Source: Beaufortia kweichowensis (lineage: Eukaryota; Chordata; Actinopteri; Cypriniformes; Gastromyzontidae). From it: 64,000 bases of DNA. Positions 46,731 to 59,164 of the stretch are shown here, piece after piece. Location: NCBI GenBank assembly GCA_019155185.1, contig CM032795.1, positions 17,215,795-17,279,794 of the forward strand, written 5' to 3'. The translations under genes and the position numbers were made by a program. Below the pieces are notes generated by a model, which saw nothing but the letters and a program-made list of their open reading frames with translations, did not search any database and was not told the origin of the DNA. Position 1 is the first letter of the stretch; the number at the start of each line of letters is the position of its first letter.

Positions 46731-49700
46731 TTAGGCTTTTGACTGACGGACATCTTTCCATTCCATTTTGGTGTTCTGTAAAGCCTGTGTCTTCTTTTCG
46801 TCCACCTGCACGTAATCCACCCTGTACTCATCAGCCAGCAGCGGTTTCTGAAAACATCACAAATGCCACACCAACAAACCATCACAGTATGAACCGGTGA
46901 ATCACAACTGAATCAGACAAAATAATGGTCGGGAAGGCAGAATCATGACACGTCATGTTGAGCTGAGTCATTGTTATTGCCAGACAGAAAGCACCTGAAT
47001 GTCACAACAGATACAGTACTAGTGTCCACTTAAACCTCAATGTTGTTAAATACATGTTCATCATTTCAAACACTGAACTGTTTGACCTCTTTAGTTTATG
47101 TCTCCCACTGACCTTCTGGACAGGTGACGGGGAGGCGGAGTTAAAGTCGAGTGACAAGTAATCTAGCTTGGGAGGTCTCATCCAGGGGGCGGAGTCACAG
47201 GCTGGAAACAACATCTGCTGTGAGTCCTAAACAAATGCACACACACGTGCTTATGTCAACATGTGTCCATTATTCAAGATTTACAGCAGTTTTCCTTTCA
47301 AGAATTTTCAAGAAAAACAGAGCAATAAATAAATCATGACAGAGGACGAGTTAAACAGGAAGTCACATTACCGTCGACGTTAGGCTCTCTTCCTGTTCAG
47401 GGCCGTTTAAGCCCCACCTCCTGTCCAAAGGAACACACTGAAGTGATGTGCTAGAGACAAAACAAACAAACCGACACAGAAACACGTCAACATTCAAATA
47501 CGGCCATACGAGTATGGAGACAACCTGCCGATCTTACAATAAACAAATAAAACGAATGACGGTGTGTCACAAAAATAAGAATGAGAAAACAGGAAAGAGA
47601 GGTCAGGTGATATGAGAAGAGTCTGGACTGATTCAGGACACAGATACACAGAAATGAAAAGAGGTGAAAAGAAATGGAGAGAATCAGCGTCATTTTGTTC
47701 TGTGATTTTAAGGTTTATTGAGTGTTTCATGGTTCTGTGTTGTGCACATCTCACCTGGGCTCCGTCATGGTGCGTGTAAGAGGGACGTGGAACGGACATT
47801 CAGAGATGGTGGACAGACCCCGCAGGTCTAAGGGTGGCGGTCGGGCTGTGGACCAAACAAAATGGAAAAATTACAAACACACACACTTTACTAACCCTTC
47901 GTTTTGACTTTGCTGGTGATGACATCATCAGAAATTTGCCCCTCACAAGTAAAGTCAAACACACACACACTTTAACACTTAGTTTAATGTGACATTTCCT
48001 TTGTATGAAGGTGCATGACCTTGTTTCTCCACTTAAGACACAATGCAGCTCGAGTTTCCTGCTCCAAGTCTGGGGCAGAATCATGAACTTCCTGTCACAT
48101 AACTTTTCCAGACAAACCCAAATTCTCAGTGTAAAATGTTTTTTGAATATATCGTAAAAGTATGTTTGGAACGGAATACTACTGTCCTGTAAACATAAAC
48201 TGTATATAGATATCCAGAAAGGAAAGTGATGTCATGATCACATGTAGCTCTGACATCAAGGGTAGGATGAACTATATGTATATATATATATATATATCTC
48301 ATCTTACTCATATTCATCTTCTCCATGCGTCACTGTTTTTTTGTACCACTGATGTTTTTTATACCTCTGATGATGAGATCATCATCTCCACTTCTGTGTT
48401 TTCTTTCTCTGATGTTACTAACATCTCTAGTTTTACTCCAGTTAATGAAATTGTTTTGTTTTAAGCAGGTACATCTAGTGGTGTAAATAGCAAGTAAATG
48501 CATCCATTTTTAAACCACAGACACAGACAATCCCACTATATTTATGTATTAAATTGGCAAAGGGTTAGGAGGTGGATACTACACTGATAAAAGATGGAAA
48601 TTATCTACATTTTGGAACAGGAACTCCCTTTGAAATTCACTCCATGGAATCATTCCTAATTAAACTCAATATTGCATTCTCTAGTTAACGATCTGACCAA
48701 GCCTGTGAATTAACCAATTTCAAACCACTTCTGAAATAGCTTCCTAAAACTGTCACATCATGTTTTTGAGGTACACGAGTTACTGGAAATATATATTATA
48801 CATATATTGCCAATGACGGGATCCTTTTTTATAAATAGTGTAAAATGTTGGTCACACTTTACAATAAGGTTAAAGCTGTTAAAATTAGTAAATTCATTAG
48901 CTAACACGAACTACCATTGAACAATACTTTTACAGCCTTTGTTATTTTGAGCATTTACTAATGCATTCTTTACAATCAAAAGTTGTATCTGTCAACATAA
49001 GTTAATGCCCAATGAACATTATTGAACATTAATGCTTATTGTTAATTCATGTTAGCTAATGCATTTACCAAAATCTAAATCATTTCATCTAAATGGAATA
49101 AGCAGAGCAGACACTCAATGGTGCTTTTAGTGCAACATGCTTTAAATCTGAATGATAGTGGTATTTAAACCTTTATTGCAATTTCATCCAAAACATTTAC
49201 CCCGCCTTCTGGGTTTCAGGTTGCGGTCGACTGGAGGAGGCTCGAGGTCAGGATTCGAAGGCGAGGGCAGCTCTGTTTTTCCATTTGTTATTAAAGTGAC
49301 AGGCAGGGTGGAGGGGCTCATGGGTATGTAGCCGTCTGAAGCAACATCAGAGCAGCTGATTGGTGGAGAGGCCATGGGCACGTATGAATCTTCAGGATGA
49401 TTTTCAGTAACTGCAGTATTCAGAAACACAGGCTGGAGAAAGAGAAGGGGTAAGCAAAACATTATGTTACATCTGGTTTCTGGCACAGAATATTCAAACT
49501 AGATGCTTGTTTAGGGTGCATGTTTAACTTTCTCCAGGTTCATTTGACTATTTTAGATTTGAATATTTCTTTACCAGGTTTAGACTCAGTCGTTTGTTCC
49601 AGTTTCTTCCGACATTGTCAGGCTCCCCTGAAAAAGGTGTGTGATTTTAGGTAGGTAGAGGCATAATGACACATTTTGGAGATGCTTTAAAGAAGCAGGT

Positions 49701-52700
49701 TACCCGATAAACGAATAAAATAAGATAAATCCCATGTGGCCCACTTTTATAATACTTTAATTTTTGTTATTTTGTAGCTTGACAGCCACTTTCATTATTA
49801 TCTAGGAAGACTTTCATGTCATTTGCATGCGAAGATAAATAAGAATATTTCTTCTGTGTGTATACTCACCTCTCCTAAAATGGTCTATGCCCGACAGTGA
49901 TGTCCTTCGAGGGAGGAGAGCCGGTTGTACCTGAATACGGCCAGTGTCGTCATTGCTGTGGTGATCGGACAGGTGTGTGGGTTTGGGCGGGAGGGGAGGA
50001 GGTGTCTGTGGTTCTGATGTGACACAGAAGGGCCGGTCGAATCTGAAAATGTCAGGCGGCCGCCGTAAAGAAACGGGTGAAGATAGACAGGAAGAGAGAG
50101 AGGAGGAGAGAGAGAGACAGCGGGCCACAGGGGGCACTAAAGGGCGGCTCGGAGACCCCGGTCAAAAGGAACGGAGAGGGGGAGGAGTCAATGCGTGGGG
50201 CGGGGCTGAACACATCCTCTGGGTACTCAGATGAGCTCTGCTCGAAGGAACGTTCTGAGTTAGAGACGCTATCACACCTAAGAGGAGACAAACACAAATA
50301 CATAAACACATAAGGAATATTGATATACACACAACACAGGCTCAATTTAGAGCATTATTACTTATTTTTAAACAATCATAAAATACAATATTATCAAAAA
50401 AAACCTTTTAAAGTTGCAATCTGTAACATTTAAATCATTATTATACGACACAAATCATTATTATAAGCATATCATTGTGAATCGGGTCAAGGTAATGAAA
50501 CTGGTTTTTATGTACTTAATAACTGATTTTTGTTTATTGATTTTTATTACAGATTTCAGCTTCAATCAGTTAATCAGCAATCAGTTAATAATCTACTTAA
50601 AAAGCAGAAATAGGATCACACATACTTGGTAAAGGAATAGTTTACCTAAAAATTTGACCCCATTGACTTTCCATAGTAGGAATATAAATTACTTTAGTCA
50701 AGTCAATAGGGTCATTTTTGGGTGAACTATATCTTTAACTGTCAATTCCTGATAATGATAAAGAACCTTTTAACACTAAAGCAGATTTCCAGGAACAAAT
50801 TTTGTTCTGAGAAATGTTGCCCCTCCCATTAATCATCTCTAAACCTCCATAATGACGTCTTAGTATTCTTTACATTAGTTTAGCATGTCATGGTTTGTCC
50901 TTACTTTACATGCAGGCCCACTAAGCTTTCATTTCAATCTAATCACAATATGTTTTACTGCAATGACCAAGATGACAAGATTTCACTTAAAAAAAGCGTG
51001 AGAAATGTTTAATTCTCATCTTTCTCGTCTATCAGTCACCGCTTATTAAATCAGATTAGAGAAAAGGCTGATATCCTTCTGCTATATGAAATGAATCTCA
51101 TTTCCTTTTTGAGATTAACACGTAATTATTATTCTTATAACGTGTGATCATAAGAAACCGGGGCGGGCCTTGCCTGACGATGCTCTTCGTGCCGGTCTCG
51201 CATTGAGAGAGGAAGAGGTAGTCAAGTGGAGGGCTGATCTCTGATTCGCTGGGTCTGTCTTGGACAGCGTGGTTGTCGACGGTAACTGTTCCCTGATTGG
51301 CCATGAGAGAGACATGAGGAAAGAGGGCTGGAGAGGGCTGCTGGGAAGAGGGCGTGCGATTAAGACTGTCCATTGATTCTGCCAGAAAGAGAGAAAGAGA
51401 GAGAGAGAGACTCAATTCCTTGTTTGTACTTTTAATTTTTCACAACAAACAAAGCAATAATCATGCTTCATATGGCCGTCTTTATATTTAATTACCAGGA
51501 GGTGGCAGACCAAAACAGCCCCTTTCATCAGCCACCCACCACAACCCACACACATACACATCTCTCTTTCTCTTCCTGTTTAGACTCGACAGCGTGTCAG
51601 TGGGCAGACATTTCTAAACCTCTCAGTCCCACTGATGACTGAAGCACGTGAAGCTCACGCCTCTTACATGCGCTACAACCACATGACAAGTTTAAGGTTG
51701 ACTTTTTGGGGGGTATAAGAGCTTTTTTGTTTAATAGTAAGCAAAAATGTTTTTGGAAGGTGGAACTGTACTAAATTTAAACAATGCAAGATCATTGTGG
51801 AAAGTACAGCTGGGTGATACAAAACATATATATCAAAAACATTTTTGTTTCTCTGTCTAAAAATAAAATTATTTACTCACCCTCATGTCATTCCAAACCT
51901 GTATGACTTTCTGTCTTCTGTAGAACACAAAAGAAGATATTTCAAAGAATGTTGGTAACCAAACAGCACTGGGCCCCATTGACATCCATTGTATGTACAC
52001 AAAACCACTGAGACATTTCTCAAAATATCTTTTTTTGTGTTCCACAGAAGAAAGAGTCATAAACAGGTTTTTGATGATGGTGAATAAATGATGACTGAAC
52101 TATTTATCTGAACAATCCCTTTAATACTCTCTTACAGCAAGTCAAATGTCTAAATTTCCAATGGCATAGTCAAAATGAACCCAAATAAATTACATTAAAA
52201 TACTACAATATTTCATATGTTCAAAATACTTTGTAATTACTGTACTGTACTCCTTTTTGCGCAAAAATGTCTGTAGCTTTTAGAATGAACTCATTCATTA
52301 GTATTTGAGTGACACATTTTTCCTTTTGGGAAATACTGATGAACAGGCTCATTTAATAATGTAATAGTTTTAATTGCCCATAAACAGACGTTTAAAGTGT
52401 TGACTCATGGTCGGGATGGTTTTATTCGCATCTGATATAAGATACGTCTAAACCTGCTGGTGCTTGAAAGAGACTGTGAGTAATGTTGAGGTAATGTTGT
52501 GAGTAAACAGTCTAAGAAAATCTGCTTTTAAACCACACAGCAAACTAATCTGAGGTAAGCTGTGTAAGATATCTGACAATATCTCACAACCTTTCTGTCT
52601 GCGCATGATTTCAAACAGACAGTCTTGTGGTTGGCTTTATTTTTGGAATCTTATATTTACTGTAAACATCGATAATGATTTAGAAGCTCATGATAGTGTC

Positions 52701-55700
52701 ACATATGTTGTGAACAGTTTTTGCACAGGTAACAGCTGATTTTAAAAGCCTGTATTATTATTATGCAAAGATGTTTTACAACATCACAGTGCAAGGTTAC
52801 TATGGCAATGTGATTGGAGGAACAGAGATGTAGTGAGCAGTTGGCATGGTGATGGGGTAAAAGTGACAATGAGCAGTTGTCATGGTGATCGTTTAGAGAG
52901 AGATTAATGCCATTGCATGCACAGCAGATTACAGTTAATGTTGTCATGGTAATGATGATGTCGAAAAAGTAGAGATACAATGATCCGTTGTCATGGTGAC
53001 AAGTCAGAGGGAGAGAGCAAAGATGCAGTAAGTGGTTGTCATGGTGACAGAAGGGATAAAAGAGCAGCTGTTATGGTGACAGGACCAGGGGACAAGGAGG
53101 GTAGAGCTACAATGAACAATTGTCATAGTTATGTGGTTATAAATATAGATATTAAAAACATGAAAGAAAATGCAATGCTATGTATGGCCCCTCTAGTGAC
53201 AGAAGTCCCGCCTTCCTGTAAAAACAGCCAATCATTAATTACTAAAGACTGACGATTCTCTAGAGAATTGACGATTCTCTCAATTTATGATATAGTTGAT
53301 GTCAGGTTTAAAGAAATAGTTCACCCAAATATTGAAATTCTCTCATCATTTACTCACTCATGTCATTCCAAATGTGTATGACTTTTTTCTGCAGAACACA
53401 ATGAAGATATTTTGAAGAACGCTGGGAACCAAATAACATTGACCCCAACTGACGTCCACTGTATAGACACAAAACCACTAAGACATTTCTCAAAATAAGA
53501 GAAGATTTTTAAATGACACAAGGATGAATGAATGGTAACAGAATTCTTTTGGGTGAACTATCCCTTTAATGAAGCTGGTCTTTCAAAACGGAAAGAGCTG
53601 CTCGTAGACGTTGCAGTTTTGATCTTCTTAATGAAGTCTTGGTTTAAGAAGACCCCACAGTTCTGTTAGGAAACTGAAGCCCTTCGGGTATAAATAAAAC
53701 CTTTCTGATCTGATCTGTTCTTCTCTCAATCTGCTGTCCATCTGCCCCACTGCAAACAGCCTGTCTGTAAATAATAAAGCCAAGTTATAATTCACGCCTG
53801 ATGTCCTGAAGGTTTTTGTGATGAGCACAGACTGAGAGTTTTTGGCATGGTTTCACAAACAAGGCTTAAAAAGCAAATTTATAAAAACAACTTGCTAAGC
53901 CCCGTCTCTAAAACCAGACTTTTCTCTCAAATCTTCACTCTGAGGCATAAGCAACATCAAGGAAGGAGGTGAATAAAACCTTTGTCATTTGTATACTGCA
54001 TGTGTGTGGAGAATAGCATTGACGTGTAAGTTGTTCTGTATATACAAGCTTTATCTATCACAATCTGCTTTTCTCAGTTTAGAGGCGTGTGTAACCGTCT
54101 GGTGTGTTGTGTATTAAACAGTAACTGTGTGTGAAACCCTCCCTGCCCTGCTGTATCATTCATCGTTCTGTTATCTTTTCAAGGAATGTGTAACTTGGTT
54201 CTCTTACTTTTGCCATGTTTGGTATATCACATTAGCCATGTTAACTGCTAACCAAATTATAGTCTTACAATAATTACTGGAACTGCTTAAAAGATGTTTT
54301 TTCCTTAAACACATCATAGTACTTTCAAACATTTACATTAAAAGTCCACTCATATCAGTATCATAAATGTATTATTGCTGACATATTGGTAGCTAAACAT
54401 GGCACTGTATCCATGGCACTAGGTATAAGTTGAAAATGAAAATCTTATCGGCCATCGCAGCATAAACAAAACAATTATTGATATAACAACAATCTTTGGA
54501 ACATACACATATTTTCTTGCCCTAACAGCATGTCGTTTGCTATGCTGTTTGTTCAAAGATATGGGATGCTGCCTGTCTACGGTATGAAAAAAATGTGTGT
54601 GTGTGTGTTTAAAAGAAATGTGTGCTTGAACATTTCTCTGTGACGCAGCTGTTGCTCTGCAGACTATTGGAATGAGAGTGATGGAACAGAATATTAAAAT
54701 AAGACCTCGCCTTGATCACAGTCTCTCTGCATCTCTCTGTGGAGAAACATCCTGTGCTTCATTATGTCCCTGTGTAAGTTTATTCATTCTAATGATCGTG
54801 GGCTGAATTTTCCGATCAAGGTTTTCTGCAGCACTTTTTCAGAAACCCACGCTCATCCACACCGTGTCTGTATTTAACCCTGGTTACTGCAGAAGGGAAA
54901 TAAGTTTGCTTGTTGTAAAATCAGACTTGAATCTTTATCACCTGTATTGGCATTCTGGCAAAACTTGCTCAGTATAGACCATGGGTCCATCACAAAAAAA
55001 TATTACTAAGAAATATAGTCCAAGAGCGAGGCTAGTAATTAAAATATACTGTATGGATGCTGCTCCAGAAAAAGTGCCAAAGTGCAAACAACCCTTCCAC
55101 ATAACAGAAGATTTAAAAAAGCCTTTATTTGCAGGACTAAAAAATCGGCCCTACATGCAAATAAGGTCTTTTAAAATATTAAAATGTTGGATTTGGAACC
55201 TGTATTCAAATGGATAAAATACAATACTGTAAAAAACATCTACCTCAAGATTCCCCAAGAAGCTATAGGTGATAAAATGCCAAGAGAACATTTGTACAAA
55301 TTCTAGGCAAAATGTGGCGACTTTAAAAATGCTAAGATATAAAAGTTTTGAATATTTTAGTCTAAACGTTTAAACAATAGTGTTAGTTTTTAATGACTCA
55401 CGCCTGACTCACATAAGCATCATTCCTTAAAGTGTCGGAAAACATGTACTAACTGCTTTACAAAGCCTCTGACTTTACTCTTAATTTATGCGTATTAATG
55501 TCAAGATGACAGCTGAATAAATAGAAACGTGTAAACATAACATAAGCATATAATAAGTAGAGAATTATATTTATCTTTACCTACCTGCATGTCTATCCAG
55601 TCCGGCAATTGTACAAATCTGTCCGATATTCTGCACCCAAATGTTCATCTCCTCTGCTGTTTTAGCCAGCAGGTAAAAGATGCGTGTGGCGGTCTTGACA

Positions 55701-58700
55701 ACAAACAGGTGCTGATTCTGGTACTGGCGTTTGGTGGGCCGCACCTCTGCCTCAATGGTTACCTCACATTCTTGAAGGTCGATGATTCTGATTGGCTTAC
55801 GAGAACTCTTGCTGCGGTAGTATTCCAAAACATCAGGATTCCCGCTCATCCGACCCCTCCTGAGAACAAACCATCGCTTTCGCCATGACTGAGAAAGAAA
55901 GAGATAATTAGATTAACATTGTGGCTTTGAAGAGACAAACACACTCACACAAATGCTTTGATCTTCTTGTTTTCAAGATACAAGAATTCTCTCTTTCTGT
56001 GCTTGAAGGATCTTCATTTCTCATCATCCATTAAATGAATAATTCACTTAAAATATTGAAAAATACTGTGCTTTTACTGTCTACTGTTTTTTCCGTTCAT
56101 CCTTCTTGAAGTTTGACAGACATGGTCACTATGAATTATTTTATGTTAAATTAATCTCTCTTGGTATAAACAGGTCACACACATGGTTACCAAAAGTAAA
56201 TAATCAACACCGAGTCAATCAGTCCAAATCCCGTGACTAAATCCAGTTTCGGCAGTGTAATCTTCAGCTAAAATATGCTTATTAGTTGTATTAAGTTGTT
56301 ATATTATTAAGGGGCTATTATGTCATCATAAAGTAATTATGTTAATATCAGGTGAACATTATTGTCAGGTTATTGGGTCATTATTAGATTTTTATGTATT
56401 ATATATTATATGCACTTATATGAGCAGGCTGTACCTGCCTCAGGTGTTGGAGAAACTTTCTGTAACGAATTTACCTGAGCAAATACTTTTCTCACAATTA
56501 GAAAGACAAAGACGACAGACGTTCCTATTCAGTGTTGGGCTAACTCGGTTTCACTTTCTTTATCTTTTTATTTTTATCAGAATTACTTGATTTGCAGCTG
56601 CAAATAAATACAATAAATAGTGGAAAGACAAAAAATTGCAGTAGAGTAGAAATACAAGGAATACTTTTATATTTGAGAATATGGTGTAAAAGTATATGTA
56701 CGTTTACATTTTAGATTTTAAACTTGACAGGTTCAATACTAAATGTCAATCAGCAGTTCTCTTTGTCTTTGACAATTTTCTCTCTTGTTAGCTGTTCCAA
56801 TTTAACAAGATTTCTGTAGCTGTAATTTAACAAGATTTCCCCACTGCAGTCACACAATATTTGGAGTTATAACCATCTTTAAAAACCTTTTCAAATTCAT
56901 CTAATGAACACAGCACTAATAAATAAACTCTCTAGAGAAACACGTCAGTGTTCTGGGTGTTCCTCTATTCATGTTAGATTTGTAAAGGCTAAAAAACAGT
57001 TATTCAGTTGTTCTTATTGCTGTAATATTGAATAAAAGGTCACGCTGTCCCACTTGTATCATCTGGCAAGTTCCTCGCTTGAGGTTGTCCTTACAGATGT
57101 CACGAATGAGCTCAACAAATGCACTGTGGGTAAGAAAGCCACAGAGGCGCACAATATGTGTCCCTCTGGCGTCACAAGCCGAACTTTCTTCCTCTTCTTA
57201 AAGACTCAGACCAAAAGCTGAGACATGAGTCCTATGAGCCGGATTAAGCAAGATGAGACCAGAAAAGACTTGAAACTTCTCCATGTACTTTATTCATTTA
57301 GCAGATGATATTTTATGTAAAAGTGTACCTACAGAGAATTACAACCTCCCAAAAGCAATCGTGAATGTCTTGCTCAAATCACTTGAGAGACATTTTCCCT
57401 GCCAGCCAGAGCCTATAAAACATCACCCATTTAGATGACCCTAGGGTGATTCTTTACTGTAGTTACATGTGCATTAGTGACCAAAGAAGATCTTAACTGG
57501 GTACTTTACAGTGCCAAATGGAATCTGTGGATGCATGATCTACTGTAAACAAAACCAAGCTTTAAGAGCTTTTAAGAGTTCTACATATCTCCCGTCATGT
57601 GCATATTTATAAAATATTTAAGCAAATATAGTGTGCAGTATTCTCAAGTCTGTTACACCATTATTCTCCATTTCACAAATCTGCATGTTTTACCACTAAC
57701 TACATTTGATATATATGTATTGTGTGTGTGCTTATTATCATGCTAAAGAAGTGACACTTATACAAATAGACTTTACAGTTAGAAGTGGGGAAATGACTAG
57801 AAAAACTTCCTAAAACTGTAATCTCACCTAATTATTATTACAGTAATAAGTTTATTAACAGTTTTAAATAGCAGAAATGAGGGTAAAAGTCATCATACCA
57901 TTCAGATTATTATATAACCTCTTCAATATTTCAACAAAAACATTTACATAATCTGTTTGACTATCTGAATGTTCTAGATGAACTGTACTCGACTACATGA
58001 GATACCCTTCCCGTGTCTGAACTGTTTTTCTGCAGAATTTGTTGTGACCGCGTGTTGTTCTGAGCATGCTCAGAGCTGCAGGGTCAACGCATGACCTTGA
58101 TTTACCTCTCTCTCTCAAACAAAGCCCTTCTCTCTATTCTTTCTTTTGGAAAAGTTACATTTCTTCCCTTTTTGCATGTGTGTGTGTGTGTGTGTTCTGG
58201 TCAAAGAGAGGAACTGGAGCTATGTTTTCCCAGAACTCTCCACAGAAGGGAAGTCTAAAAGTGGCCTAAAGCTTGTCTGTGACAAGAAAGTCTGTTTACA
58301 TGTATGTGTTTTTGTGCTTATCTGCATGTAAACTGTGTTCTGAGTCGTCTATTTGGTCCATCTTAGTTCCTTTTGGAAAGAGAAGCAGGGTAAAAAGTGG
58401 ACTGTAAATCTAAGCTAATGATCAACAATGTGGTCAGAACAACAACAAAGTGTTTATTCATTATTAATGTTCCAGAAGTAAACACATTTGAATATACAGT
58501 ACACCATGACAAAAATATATTCAACCACTTGCACACATTTAAAACTTAACAACGGACATACAAACAGTAGACCTGATATTTATATATGCATGTTTTGTTC
58601 AGCACATAACTACTTTTAAAACAAAGAACAACACCTTGCTGTACTTCCTCATTTCATAGAAAATAACTACATAAATAAAGAATAAAGGAAAGACTTTCTC

Positions 58701-59094
58701 TCTCTGAGAAAGAAAGATCACACTGGTAGCACACAACAAACACTCCTTCCCACCACCTCGCATCTTACAAACCATCTGAAGCCACAAAACCAGAGAGATA
58801 GAGAAAGACAGAGAACGAGTGCTTGTTCTTCGTGCAATGCACATGTCTGCTTTACTATAACACACACATGCAGTACACAGACACTGGTGACCTACTGCTC
58901 TTAGCCTCCAGACAGACTTGTTTACACATGTGCATTGACTTGTCAGTCACCCAGTTACAAGTCCTAATAGCAGTCATCCCATTTTTGCCTGTGTGGTCTC
59001 TGATAGCACAACCCATTTCTGAATGCAGGGTCACTCCCAACTGCCTGGCACCCTGCACTTCCCATGTTTTGCAACACACCCAAATTTCACAGAA

Positions 59095-59164
<70 letters not shown>

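Noticed and set aside
53255..53268. ATTCTCTAGAGAAT palindrome flanked by GACGATTCTCT repeats
   Set aside because: A short perfect palindrome next to a transposon end; too short and isolated to support a functional claim.
59099..59161. GA repeats considered as CRISPR-like or coding Arg-Glu repeats
   Set aside because: They are simple dinucleotide microsatellites; there are no spaced repeats with unique spacers and no sign of prokaryotic DNA.
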